NCBI GenBank assembly: GCA_024704765.1 | Contig: JAKMXF010000298.1 | Location: 462,050-526,049, forward strand | Source: Oopsacas minuta | Taxonomy: Eukaryota; Porifera; Hexactinellida; Lyssacinosida; Leucopsacidae | Direction of reading: 5' to 3' | Length of the DNA: 64,000 nt | Shown here: piece by piece, positions 22,781 to 34,153 of the stretch | How the letters are laid out: every line of letters begins with the position of its first letter | Position numbering within the stretch: the first letter of the stretch is position 1 | Program-made: the position numbers and the translations under genes | The notes under the pieces: generated by a model | What the model saw: the letters and a program-made list of their open reading frames with translations, nothing else | The model's database searches: none | Told to the model about the DNA's origin: nothing

Positions 22781-23579
22781 CAGACTTCATAGTAATGGAA
22801 CTGAATTCAATATAATCCTTTGGAATGACTTTGTTCACAAGCAAGGATGAAAAGCTGTTAACTACCAATTTGACTGTTTGCGGTTAATAGCCACAATTCT
22901 CCAAGCAATCAACTGGTAAATTTGCAGCTATTTGAGCTCTTAAACCAAATTATTGCAGTAATCAGCCTAATTTGAATCATAACAAATAATTTTAAGCTCC
23001 CAATTTTAGGTAATACGTATTTATAGACAGGCCGTAATAAGCAGTTTTCAGTTTGTCAAGTTGAGCTAATATTTCCTAGGAAAATGGTGGAAAACGACTG
23101 AATGGTGGAACCAAGCAGAAATTGATATAAGTAGGCATAAAAACGATCAGTTTGTCGGATAATAGTTCATTAAAATATCGGTTGTATCAAATATTGATGC
23201 CAATTCTTCGGTAAAAGAAATCAAACATGGGGGGCTAAGGTATCGACAAATTTGGGAAAAAATCTCGATAATCAATTTCTAGAGCCAGGGTTACTCGGGT
23301 GGCTTGGCCAGAAACAGAATCATATAAATAGTGTTAAATTGCTCAGTTTAGTAGTCTAATACCTTTATTCCGCTTAAGAGGGTAAATTGGCCTGGTCCTG
23401 ATGTGACCATGTGAAGCGGAGTCTAGTGGATATATATATATGTTCAACAGGGGTAATATGCGAAATTGGGCATTTTTGCATTAGCCATAATGCTGGATAA
23501 TGTAGCTATTTGCTAACTTCTCAGGCATTTTGCAAAATGTCTCCTTCATTAGCCAATTTGCATAATGCCAAATATTGTG

Positions 23580-23708
23580 CAGTAGTAGGAGCCGCATAAC
23601 CGGGACACCTCGGGAGTAAGGTTTTGTCCCCATTATCCGGACATCCCGTTTTACCAGTGTAAATCTTTAGATGCTTTACTATTAGACTCGGTTAAGCAGC
23701 TTCCACTG
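23580..23708. mobile_element. Short MITE with CAGTAG/CAGTGG ends
   Basis: Left cagtagtaggagccgcataa; right reversed cagtggaagctgcttaac, both leading into an 'accg' word. The similarity is imperfect, so confidence is moderate. No coding capacity. Confidence 0.5.
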
Positions 23709-23740
23709 TATCAATTGTTTCGTTCGTTCCGGACATTAGG

Positions 23741-23981
23741 TACAGTAGACCCTCGGTATCCGAACAGCAGGAAGTTTGTTTAGTTTGTGAAAATTGTACA
23801 CATTTTTGGAGCTTCTGACTACTCTAGTACTAGTTTTTTTGAAAGCTGTCGTGGTATTATGCCTTAGTGGCATGAACATGCAGTAAAATATACTAAATTA
23901 CAAAATCCTCTATTTCACTTATCCGAACACCATACTTGAAATTCAAAGACAAGGTGTTCGGGTAATCGAGGGCGAACTGTA
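23741..23981. mobile_element. Tigger-like MITE with TA flanks
   Basis: Left end ta-cagtagaccctcggtatc-cgaaca; right end reversed ta-cagttcgccctcgattac-ccgaaca. TA dinucleotides flank both sides, as expected for Tc1/mariner-pogo insertions. The CCCTCGGTATCCG words closely resemble Tigger termini. About 237 bp between the TAs, non-coding. Confidence 0.75.
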
Positions 23982-24158
23982 CATATGTCCAAATTGCTGG
24001 ACATTATGCAATTGCAGGTTGTCTAATTGATGTACAGCTTCATAAATTATCATTCAGGATGCATTGCATCCCTGTATCCATATCTTACCTAACCATAAGA
24101 GTAATTAAAGTAAATTATCGAAGTATATATATGAATGAGAGTATGTTAAATATCAGGA

Positions 24159-24283
24159 GGCCTTGTCTATTGCTACTTCGCTTATTAGTTTAATGGTATA
24201 ACGCACATACTGCACTTGTGAATTCTCGGTTCAATTCCCAGATAAGCCTCTCTCTACTGCAATAGGCGCAATCCTCCTTTTTG
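24159..24283 (+). mobile_element. tRNA-derived SINE, copy 2
   Basis: Same layout as the copy at 19086-19210: leader ccttgtctattgctacttcg, A-box-like ttagtttaatgg, B box ggttcaattcc, acceptor-like gcttat/ataagc, then tail caataggcgcaatcctcct. Substitutions between the copies are scattered, so both are old insertions. Confidence 0.75.
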
Positions 24284-25203
24284 GCAAATTCAGGGCCATT
24301 AAAGAATGGAATTGTGCATGATAGTATCCACTGCGTAGAAGTAAAGTAATTAGATGCTTATTAATAAGTCAAAGTCAAGGGGCTTGTAACTCTCTAAATG
24401 GTCCGGGCCGTGGAAAAATATGGCCGACATCAATAAATGCAATATTCTCAACTAATCTGATCGAAAATCGATTCAATAAGTAGATATCGATCTCAAGACC
24501 TAATCTAACAACCACGAGGAAGTTAGACATCAGTGACAACATACAGAAGTCTGAAACTAACTAATAATGATAATCATGACAATATTAGTGCGGTAGCTAA
24601 ATCAGATGCGGGCGGTGGAGCTGAAATATGTTTCCAACTAACAGTGGATTAATATATTCTAATAATTGTGTACTTTGGTGAGTTCAACACTGCCAATATA
24701 AAACCCAATACAGGACCTTAGGCTCGGGTCCTGCCGGATTAATGGCATAGTATAATTATAATAGATTTAAGAGTACCAGAACGAATTTCTTTCTTGACAA
24801 TCCAATAGTATCGTTAGTTAAGGAAATATAGCAGTAAGTACGTCCTACATTGCTTTCAAAATGATACGTGTATATTACAAGTGTTAGAAGTTGTAACGTC
24901 AATTATTAAATATATCAGGTTTTCAAATGTTAAATAATTATTGAAGTAGCCCCACAGATAGAACACGACCTGGTCGAAAGGTAGTTTAGAACTAACCAAG
25001 GTAATATACTTAAAAGCGAGATATTAACGATAGAGCATATCTAACAAATGTATAGCAAATAACAACATTAATGTGTTATCAAATATAAAACACTACAACG
25101 TCGTTAGAATCTACGAGTATAGTATACGTAACCAGCCAATATAACCAAATCAATAATATGCATAAAAGAAGTAGCAAATTTGTTTTAGAAGCTCAGAGAG
25201 AAG

Positions 25204-25560
25204 CTACAGTCTCTTGTGTTTACCGATTAGCCATTTGCAGTTGGGACAACGATGCTCCACATCTTTTAGCGAATCGATAACACAGGGTATCCAGAAGCAA
25301 GGCCAGCAAATGAGTAGGAATATTATTAGAGAAATCAAGATTGTGAGTGTACCTACTACAAAGTTTACTTCAGTTGTCACATGTTTGTGGCAGTTAGGAC
25401 AGACACAAGCAACGGAGGATTCTCCGAAGCTAGTAGGGAGGATATTCACCACTTGAGGGGCAGGAGCGGGCACTGGTTGGGGTGGGTAAAGGTAGCCTGG
25501 ATTTTGTGGGGGAGGAGGTCCATAGGGAGGAGGTTGAATCAGAGGATCTTTCTCAGTCAT
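25204..25560 (-). CDS. LITAF-domain protein, copy 3 (one exon)
   Basis: 118 residues in one exon. The proline-rich N-terminus contains a PPPYGPPPP stretch (PPPY motif, recognised by WW-domain ubiquitin ligases). The knuckles are CVCPNCHKHVTTEV and EHRCPNCKWLIGK, flanking a hydrophobic segment at about 69-92. This is the most canonical LITAF/CDIP1 protein of the three in the window and is expected on late endosomes and lysosomes. Unlike the tandem pair at 16-18 kb it has no intron between the knuckles. Confidence 0.93.
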   Translation of the reverse strand: MTEKDPLIQPPPYGPPPPQNPGYLYPPQPVPAPAPQVVNILPTSFGESSVACVCPNCHKHVTTEVNFVVGTLTILISLIIFLLICWPCFWIPCVIDSLKDVEHRCPNCKWLIGKHKRL

Positions 25561-25778
25561 ACTAACTAACGATAATTAATAAATATTCATTTAATTATTG
25601 TCATCACATTGATACTTATATGTATACGTCATGCCCTGTAGATGGTTCAGTTGGTAAGAAGTCCATCTGACCAACATTGGACACTTAGTAAGATGTTAGT
25701 TAACCGGATAAATCTACGTTACCCGTATTAGGTAAACCTGACAAATTGAAAACTGATTGCTATATGCTGCTGGATTGT

Positions 25779-26735
25779 ATAGGAGCAGTTCAAACGTTAC
25801 GTAACTTTACTTAGGGGGTGTCCAACCTGCATAACACCTTGTTTATGGTTTACGCTTCTAAATTTTTCATTTCCTGAGAGAACACTATACCGTAGTCTGG
25901 GGCTACTTTGGCCTACTGGGTTTGCTTTAGCCCAAATATCAGAGTTTCAAAGAAACTAGATTAGATTCAGTATTATACTTGAATATGACTTGGCAAATTT
26001 TTAACGAATTTTCAAATATCGTTAGACAATTTCGAATACAAATACAATATCTATTCGATAGGTAAGGAAATTTCAATATTTGGGCTAAAGCAAACCCAGT
26101 GGGGCCAAAGTAGCCCCAGTTTACGGTACCTCAAATTGATCTCAAATAATGTAAGTTAAATATTATAAGCCTACCTGATTTAATCAATTAATAATATAAT
26201 TAGTACCATATTGTTGAGTTATATAAAGCTTCCCTAATTAGTACACTGGAGGCAAGTTAAATACTTCTAAAAATACAATGTGATAGATAGATAGACAAAT
26301 ATGGTATGCTAGATGTAATATGAGCAGAGGTGCCGGATGGATTATGGATAATGATGGCGGTCATGGTCTCACTCCGCAAAAAACGAGGGTAGATTTTTTG
26401 TTTATCAACGATTTGAATTTGAGATCCGTATTCCATATGGATATGTTATTCATATATGAAATGGATTACGGATTGGATTTGGACTATGATTTGGATCCAT
26501 CCGGCCTATATTGTACGTACATACCTAAATCAACTTATAGAATCTGATTCTATATTAAAATCTCTCTGAAGGAATTTGTTCAGTTGTTTATGTTACGCAA
26601 TTGAGCTCCATTTATGAAATAGGGAGCTGAATCTGGGCTCCAAAAGAATCGTGACACGGGGAAGAGAGGGACCCAAAATGCGTTTAGGGAATATTGCGTA
26701 CATGCATCACGTAACGTTTGAACGGTCCCTTATAG
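25779..26735. mobile_element. ~960-bp element with CGTTCAAACGTTACGT inverted ends
   Basis: Left end tataggagcagttcaaacgt-tacgtaac; right end reversed tataagggaccgttcaaacg-ttacgtgatg. No transposase is recognisable inside. A second element (25888-26128) has inserted into it. Confidence 0.65.
25888..26128. mobile_element. MITE with ~50-bp inverted repeats, nested
   Basis: Left taccgtagtctggggctact-ttggcc; right reversed taccgtaaactggggctact-ttggcc, continuing through gggtttgctttagcccaaat in both arms. It is about 241 bp and sits inside the 25779-26735 element, so it inserted later. Confidence 0.85.
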
Positions 26736-26838
26736 AGCACTGATTTAGCTATCTTCCAGAATAAATTGTACGTAGGTGCTTAGAAGATATAAACAGATAA
26801 TATGTATATATGCTTTAATATTTAAAGATAACTGGAAT

Positions 26839-26839
26839 C

Positions 26840-26891
<52 letters not shown>
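26839..26891. repeat. (AAT)n microsatellite
   Basis: About 17 uninterrupted aat/taa triplets just downstream of the ANKEF1 stop codon, probably in its 3' UTR or flank. Long and pure, so probably length-variable. Confidence 0.95.
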
Positions 26892-26893
<2 letters not shown>

Positions 26894-26947
26894 TGATTGT
26901 AGAGTTGAAAAAGAATTACTCCACGGTTAATAAGTGATGGATAATAA

Positions 26948-29900
26948 CTACAGATCTTCTGTATCCATATGTTTAACACGAGCATCAATACTTATCGTAA
27001 AAGGAGATCTTATTTCACCGAAATCAACCACATCCTCTCCCTGACTCTCTCTCAGAGATTGTTGTCTCTTGAGAAATTCTTGGGTTGACGGAGGTCTAGA
27101 CCCCCAAGCGGTGGGAGGCTTGTTAACAGAGGGGAGAGTGGAACCTGGAGTGATCGTGTTGCCTGGATTTAAACTATGACGTAATAGATCAATCTTCTCC
27201 ATGGGTGTAGGGAGACGAGCTGGTGGATTAGTTTTAGGAGCCAATACACTTATTTGGTCTGGAGTTAGTTTAGGCATCGCATCATCCTCATCTTCCCCCT
27301 TTCCTTTTTTCTTTCCTTTCTCTTTCTTTCCTTTTCCCTTTTTCTCTTTCTTCTTCCCTTTCTTCTCTCCCTTCCCAGCTTTTTCTTCCTGTTTCTCTTC
27401 CTTAATTAATCCTCTAGCTACTAACAATGTATCACTATCTCCCCATTCATAGGCTATGTCCAGAGCAGTTTTTCCACTTTTGTTCCTGAGATCAGTCTTA
27501 GCACCTCTATCCAATAATAACTTAACCAAGTCAATCTTTGAGCTCTCCATAGCGCGCATCAGTGATGTACCTCCATGTATTGTCTGAGTGTTTATGTCAG
27601 CTCCTGATTCAATAAGACGCTGTACTATGTTTATGTGTCCTGCGTGCGATGCGTGGTGTATAGGTCGCCAGAGAAAGTTGTCAAACGCATTCACATCAGC
27701 ACCTAAAAGCGTAATAGGTTAGGACATATTTCAGAGAGGGATATTTTATCCGTTTTATTGGACATATGTTGAATACACAGATTTATCTAAGAGCGCTCCT
27801 TTTGGCGTTTGATTTAGAGCAAAAAGACTTCTCTATCCTCCAAAATTCATATCCTAATTACAGGAAGTAGCAAGCAGATACGTACATATAAATTATACAG
27901 GTTGACCTATACTATACAAATATATAGAGCCAATAAAGTTAGTCCCGTTAACTTCTAACTAACCGCACCAAGGGCCATGTGATTTAGCGTATGAAAATTA
28001 GAGAGAGGAGAGTAAGGATCGTGCTCCCACGGACCTGTAAAACACCCTAGTTGAGTGCCATGACCCTCCAAACCAAGGTTTCATCCAGCTTTTCTGAATC
28101 ATACGCCTAAAATGCTCCCATTCATTTTTATGCGAATTATACATGGAGTTACGAATTTCTACATCGTTATAGCCTAAATGTATCATTAAGAAGAACAAAT
28201 TAATTAATAGTACAAACCTCTCTCCAGCAACCAGTCAACAACATCAATCCGTCCGTGAGCACAAGCCATCATCAGAGGCGTCTTATTAAACTTGTCTCTA
28301 ATCTCAGTAGTAGCTATACCCCGAGTAAGGGCAGACTCTAGAGACACAAAGTCTGCCTGTTTAACCGCATCATATATGTTAAGATACTGTTTGTCAGGCT
28401 CAGGCATGTACCAATGGGAGTCATCTTGTGAAGGGTTAGACACCGGAGCATCTCGCGGAAATCTAATCGGATCTGAGCAATACTCCTCTTTTAAAATCAT
28501 ATGGTCAGGTATATCAGGACGAGGACCACTCTTGGGAGTGATTGGAATGTCAAATGGTATCTTTAACTTTTTCCCTTTCTTTCCGCCTTTCTTGCCTTTC
28601 TTACCCTTCTTGCCTTTCTGAGATTTTCCTAGAGATTTTCAAAATATCATAATCATTTACATATATATACACCGAAGTAACATACAGTGTGTTACTGTAT
28701 TTGTGTAATCATAGCTATGGTGTAATAGAAGCTATAATAAATTATTAATCTGAGGACCGCGATTATTACTTCGATATAACCAATAAGTAACTTTAACGGT
28801 TTGGGGTCAAATTTTAAGACTTCGAAATAAGCAGATGTACATGTGTCTGTGTTGGAACAAGGAAGTTAGGAGCCTATAATTAGCCCACCTCAACCAGACG
28901 TAATGTTAGTGTATTCTAAATTGGAACTGATCAAAATTCTCAATCGAGGCTTTCGCATTATTAAACCCGAATTTCCTTATTAAAATGACAGAATTAATTT
29001 ATTAGTATCTATGGATATATTGTAATCCCACCAGTTAAATCATTAGCTGATATCTTATATGAGAAGTGTAAGTATTTGTTCTCTTGTAAGAAGGTCTTGA
29101 AGGGAACAGGAATATCTTTATTCTTAGTCAAGAGATTTAGGAGATTTTCTAGTTCGTCTTTCTCAGCAGGAGCACCAACTTCTAACAGACACTAAATGAA
29201 ATGAAAATTTGTAATTACCCTTAGAAAAAAGGTGTGAAAATGTAATTAATCATATGATAAAGCTGTATATTTGTAACTTTCAGACTCTGAAAATCTCAAA
29301 ATCGGACTCTACGCACCAAACTACCCCTGACAACATGTGGAAACATAATCTCTAGCATCCTTTTGAATTTTACGTAGAAAGGTGTGAACTGTGAAAATAT
29401 ACACATTAGAAAATTTCAAATTTCAGGTACTCAACTAGAGGGCACTACGACAGTATTTAAATGAATCAGCACTCGGTGAGTATTTTTTTTCGTGAAGACG
29501 ATAACCCCAGTGCTTATTGAGGTTAAAATATTTTCAATTTCGTGTAGAACTATCCTCTGGTGTGTATTCAGAGGTTTATGGTACCGGAATACTACCAATG
29601 AGATTATATAAAAGGCCATTGAAATGATAAACTTGTTCCAGCTCTGCATGACACCTATGTGCATGCTTGCATGTGGCATTTCCTCATAAGTATCTCATTA
29701 TTTTATGACGTAGCAGAGACAAATTTGCTAAGTGATCTCCATTGTCCTGTCTTGTATAATATTGTATATAGCTGAATTGTATAGAGTAATGGCGAAATCA
29801 ATATCCGTTGTCTATGCGTTGAAATAATTTAGTAACGGAAGGTGGGCTAAATTAGCTAAATTAGTAAATAGCCAGTAAATTATGAGACTAACATTAATTA

Positions 29901-32032
29901 ATTCTGGCTTAGACAACTCTCCCTTTCCTTCTACATCTACTTTCTTGAGTTGAGTATATAGATCGTACTTGTTAACTTGAATCCAGTCGTACAGCTGTAC
30001 TAACCAGGCTTCTGAATAACCTTTAGGATTACCTCCGCTGAGTACTTTATCTTGCTGATCTCCCAGTTTCTTTAAATCTTTTCCAATAGCTTTACTACCA
30101 AGAGACAAGGCAATCTGCTTAGCTAACAATCCTTCCGTATTCTCTTGTGAACACGGAGCACCACGCTGTGCAAGGAACTTACAGGTCAGCTGATCAGGTA
30201 GAGATGCAGCTAGATGGAGCGGTGTATTATGATCAGGATGAGATGTGACAGAGAAGTCAGCTCGGTAACCAGATAAAGTAGTTAGGACGCCAAAACTTCT
30301 AGATTGTGAAGCGTAGTGTGCTGATGTCCAACCACGAGAATCCGCGGCCTAAAGAATAATTGAAATATATACAATGGAGTCTCCCAATAACGAACATATT
30401 GAGGATTAGATTTGTCATTTGTAGGTGAGATGTCCGCTATTTACATGTATTATTAACATATTTCGTTCCTCCAGCTTGTCAGTTGTAGAGACGTTATCCG
30501 CTTTTCGGAGTGTCCCTTTTGGAGACTCCAATGTAAATGATAGGCAAAATAGTAGTACTATATAGAATGAAATTATATTCTCCACCCAGCATCACAGGAT
30601 CTGGCTTACCCAAGGTCAGGATTTTCAGATCTGGGAAAAATGCCCCGTTTACCCCCGCTAGGACAGCCACTACTCACTAACAGCTAATTAGTTTAAAATA
30701 GGTAATATTGTATTTTTACTAAAAAGTGCTCAGTAATTGAGGATGGATTATTTTATCAAACCTACCAACCTGTAAGTCAGCCCCTGCATGAGCTAGCACT
30801 CGTACACACTCTGAATGTCCTGCTTCAGAACTAATCATCAGGGCAGTCTTACCAGATTTCTTAATACAACTGTTTGCAGATGCTCCTTTAGCTAACAGAA
30901 TTTCAGCTGCCTTCGATTCTCCTGCTTGACAAGCTGCAAGAAGAACTGGAAAACCATCTGAGGATCGAACCTATAGAAATCCAACTTGTTAATAAGTTTT
31001 TAAGCATGGCAATACACCCACTATATTTATAATTCACACCTGTCCTGTATCCTGTATCCTGTATCCTGTATTCATATGATTCTCGCAAACTGAGACATAT
31101 ATCGGCGGGAATATGAAATCTAAGGGTTTGTCAATGGAAATCCAGGAAGCTATTTTATTAAATTTCAATTGTTGTCTGTCAGGTTATCCGTTCTCAAGAA
31201 AAATTATGGAATTTGAATTCGAAATTCGCAATCTGAGATAACTATGTATTTTATCGCAGTTATCAAGAAATAGAAAATAATTCATTAGAACGTAAATAAT
31301 ATATCGCAAATGCTAAATCCGATTTTCACACTTTATATTTCATCCTATTAAAGGGTGTTGGGAAGTGTAAAATTGTACTATATTGTACAATTTTGTAATT
31401 GTAACATATGTGTTGCTACGAATAAAAACTCTTAAAGTTATTTATGAATATATAACTAACAAAATAATGAAATCTCAAACCTAATATATAATAAGGCCAT
31501 GTCAAATAAATTACTTATTTCTCATCAGGAATTATTTCGGAAACTGGGAAGGTGGGCGGGCGGGCGGTTATTATGCTTGTATGTATGCTAGAGTAATTAC
31601 CTGATTAGGATCTGCTCCTGCTTCCAGGAGTTTCTCAATACACACACAATGTCTGTTAGTAGACTTCAGACAGTAGAACAATACATTACTCCCAGTAGCG
31701 TCTAATGACTTAACCTCTGCTCCTTTCTCCAATAGAGTATCTAACGACTGTATATGTCCGTAATCAGCTGCCACCATGATAGGGCGTACCCCTTCCTTCG
31801 CCTCCAGATTAATATCAGCTCCCTGCTCCAGGAGGATACCAGTCAGCTGATCATAGTTGTATCTGACTGCTACGTGTAAGGCTGCCTCTCCGGTCAAAGG
31901 ATCCTGTAGATTCAACAGACCAGGTACTCCATAGAGGAGCATTTTGTAGAGTTGGTTAGCGTCATTGTTACGGATAGCTTGAGCGAGTTTCTTCACTTGT
32001 AAAACCTCGAGACGGCTGTTAGCACATGGCAT
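26948..32032 (-). CDS. ANKEF1: Ankyrin repeat and EF-hand domain protein 1 orthologue, six exons
   Basis: Complete gene, six exons on the minus strand: 32032-31601, 30970-30770, 30348-29893, 29191-29032, 28628-28218 and 27702-26948, giving 804 residues (human 776). All junctions have GT/AG and consistent phase. Ankyrin repeats run through exons 1-3 (from about residue 48), including LFYCLKSTNRH, the same position and wording as in the human protein. An EF-hand-like loop DVEGKGELSKPE (about 349-360) follows WLVQLYDWIQ. Next comes a Lys/Gly-rich tract at the start of exon 5, then DDSHWYM and a second ankyrin block (NKTPLMMACAHGRIDVVDWL, ADVNAFDNFLWRPIHHA). A Lys/Glu/Gly tract and KIDLLRHSL-type tail end the protein. 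The EF loop has a non-canonical Lys and Glu, so calcium binding is uncertain. Vertebrate ANKEF1 is linked to sperm flagella, suggesting a cilium/flagellum role here (inference). Confidence 0.92.
29225..29420. repeat. TCATATGA dispersed repeat, copy 2 (ANKEF1 intron 3)
   Basis: Contains aaaggtgtgaaaatgtaatt, atcatatgataaagctg, 'gaaaatctcaaaatcggac', and 'tgacaacatgtggaaac', inverted relative to copy 1. It lies wholly in an intron. Confidence 0.65.
31041..31072. repeat. Short tandem repeat, CCTGTAT unit
   Basis: About four head-to-tail copies of a 7-bp unit (cctgtat) inside ANKEF1 intron 1. Confidence 0.8.
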
Positions 32033-32337
32033 TCTAATGTATTAAATTCTATGCAATATTATATAATAATTATTCGAAGTCGATACGGAATCTATTTAAG
32101 AATCCTCGAATATTTACACAAATAGAAAAGCATTGATGTAAGATCCTATATTTCCAAAAATGGGAATATATCTAAAGTTAATTGCTCAGCAATAAAGGAT
32201 GAAATTATAAATTAGTCAGAGTCACTGTAGTCAAGAAATACGTTTCATAAAAGTCTATCTAACTCAGATATAAGATAACTAATATTCCCTGCGGATAGTG
32301 GTTTGCTGTACTCTAACAGTTTAACAACAGTAAAGGT

Positions 32338-32929
32338 TTGAAACCGAAATTTGTTAGAACAAGTCGTCTTGCTCAATGCCAGGTAATTCGTAGTTGAATT
32401 GTGATATCAGTTTCCAGATACTTGGGCGGGCTTCTCCGGTCAGCTAGAGGTGGAAACCGCGTGTTAAATTTTGCCTTTTCTGACTTCAGATAATCAATAT
32501 CCACCATGTTTATGACTTCCAAAATTTTAGGTATACTCAGGGTGTTACCAGGAAATATGAAATTCTAATCAGAGCAGTATATGGTCATTTAATCATTAAT
32601 ATTCGGTCAAAGTGTACTATCCAAACAATTCGAAAATCCCCCCCTAGTAAAAATATATTCTACTCGATCGGGCCTTTTCAAATGGAAAAGTAAGTCGATT
32701 ATGTTACTGAATTTTGGCGGGTAAAGCTAAGCTCTAATTGTCTAGTATATAAGTTGCGGGAACTGACCGAAAGAGAAAAGGATAAAGATATGTAAATACT
32801 AATTATCTGATTTCAGAAAAGACAAAGTCATAGTATCTCGAAACTGATACCACAATTCAACTCTACGAACTACCTGGCACTGATCACTGAGTAAGGAGGA
32901 CAACTTGTTCTATCAAAATCCGGCTTCAA
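32338..32929. mobile_element. Fold-back element with ~95-bp inverted arms
   Basis: Left arm 32338-32431 and right arm 32831-32929 match when one is reversed: ttagaacaagt, gccaggta.ttcgtag, ttgaattgtg, tatcagtttc, gagatact. About 400 bp separate the arms, with no coding sequence seen. It lies between the ANKEF1 start and the first GT31 gene. Confidence 0.7.
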
Positions 32930-33235
32930 TTCCTAACTGTATGAGAGTAAAGCGAAACTATATTTTCGGTGCTTTGTGCCCTACCTATGATAATATACGA
33001 CTTGAGAAACATTATATACAATATCACTGACATTACACACTGTACAAATATATACATATTTCAAATGACATCATATCTCGTATAGTATGTGGCTGTATAA
33101 TCCCATGAAATTTGTAGATAAGACTGCTTCAATGCCCTGTCCCTGTGTCCTTCCCATCTCTTCCGAAACCCTAGGAAATTCCACACAAGTAAGTAGAAGA
33201 TAAAAAGAACATAGCAAACATTAACAAGTTCAAAA

Positions 33236-34153
33236 TCAGCACAATCTTCTACCATCCAACCATGCAGAGTGAATCCGTCTTAAATTTATAGGAGTAATAT
33301 AGTGTTGTAACCAAGTAGTAGCATCACAGTTATTTCCCAAGGGTATAATTCGTTCATCTTGTAAAAAACTAAGTTTGAGAGGAGCAACCCAAGATCCTAA
33401 AGAGGTATCCTCATTGTGGTGATGCATAAATTTATCTGAATTATATGATAGGTACTTTACAATATCTTGAGTCAGTATGTATCCAACACCAGTAGGAAAG
33501 TCCAAATAATAGAGACACAGAAACCAAACAAATTCAGACCATTTGCCTTCTGTGTGTGGGACAGATAGATGGTGAAAATTCCCAACAATCGCTCTACTAA
33601 CAGGTAAACCTTCATTGGTAAGAACTTGATATAAGTTGTCAATAACAACATAACTATCATCATCAGTCTTAAGATAATAGACAGCATCTATGTGTTTGTC
33701 TGCCCATGTGAAAGCTTGCAACACTTTCCTGGATAACTTAGTGTATACCTCTTCTACACCATCTAACATTATAATATCTCCAAATGTATCTCTTTCCTTT
33801 AGAACTAATGACAAATCTGATTGAGATACTCGTTTATTTCCTATTGCAAATGAATATTTGATAGAATCATAGTTACTGACTGTTTTCCCCCATGTATTTC
33901 TGATGGCGTCCCTCTGAGGGTAATTGAGTGGAGCACTGACTACGATTATGTAAAGAAGGTAAGGATCTGGTTTCGATACTATTTCAGGAACTTCGGTTTT
34001 CTTTTCAAGATATTCTAACACTTTCCTTGGATTTTCATAAACTTTTACTTGGCAATTTGTATCACTATTCCAATCATGTAACACTATATACAAAGTTTGC
34101 ATTGCAGAAAGAACAATCAGTACGAATAGATAAATCCGGAGTTTTTTAATCAT
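33236..34153 (-). CDS. GT31 beta-1,3-galactosyltransferase-like protein, copy A
   Basis: Golgi type II membrane glycosyltransferase of the B3GALT/B3GNT family (CAZy GT31). Start set at 34153 because 'agagatgatta' precedes the start in copies A, B and C; an upstream in-frame Met adds 16 residues. The protein is 305 residues, one exon. It has a membrane anchor (about 5-22), a short stem and the family motifs RDAIRNTWG, FAIGNK, YLKTDDDSYV (the metal-binding DxD), FPTGVGYILT and NEDTSLGSWV (equivalent of EDVxxG). The donor sugar and acceptor cannot be read from sequence. The central ~115 residues are nearly identical to the other copies, while the C-terminal third differs (GLPVSRAIVGNFHHL versus EIKASNKLLLGNVYHL). 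Confidence 0.9.
   Translation of the reverse strand: MIKKLRIYLFVLIVLSAMQTLYIVLHDWNSDTNCQVKVYENPRKVLEYLEKKTEVPEIVSKPDPYLLYIIVVSAPLNYPQRDAIRNTWGKTVSNYDSIKYSFAIGNKRVSQSDLSLVLKERDTFGDIIMLDGVEEVYTKLSRKVLQAFTWADKHIDAVYYLKTDDDSYVVIDNLYQVLTNEGLPVSRAIVGNFHHLSVPHTEGKWSEFVWFLCLYYLDFPTGVGYILTQDIVKYLSYNSDKFMHHHNEDTSLGSWVAPLKLSFLQDERIIPLGNNCDATTWLQHYITPINLRRIHSAWLDGRRLC

Larger units (their letters stand above)
22565..25203. other. Transposon-rich gap between GST and LITAF copy 3
   Basis: Holds two adjacent CAGTAG-ended elements (23580-23708, 23741-23981) and SINE copy 2 (24159-24283). Otherwise AT-rich, no exon recognised. Confidence 0.5.
25561..26947. other. Nested transposon region between LITAF copy 3 and ANKEF1
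   Basis: Mostly filled by the element at 25779-26735, which itself contains the element at 25888-26128, followed by the ATA microsatellite. No gene seen. Confidence 0.55.

Noticed and set aside
26320..26547. 75-codon open frame
   Set aside because: Lies within the 25779-26735 transposon-like element and has no recognisable protein character.
33061..33255. 64-codon minus-strand frame after GT31 copy A; related frame at 35639-35848
   Set aside because: Both overlap the last GT31 codons in a different frame and run into 3' flank; their similarity only reflects the duplicated DNA.
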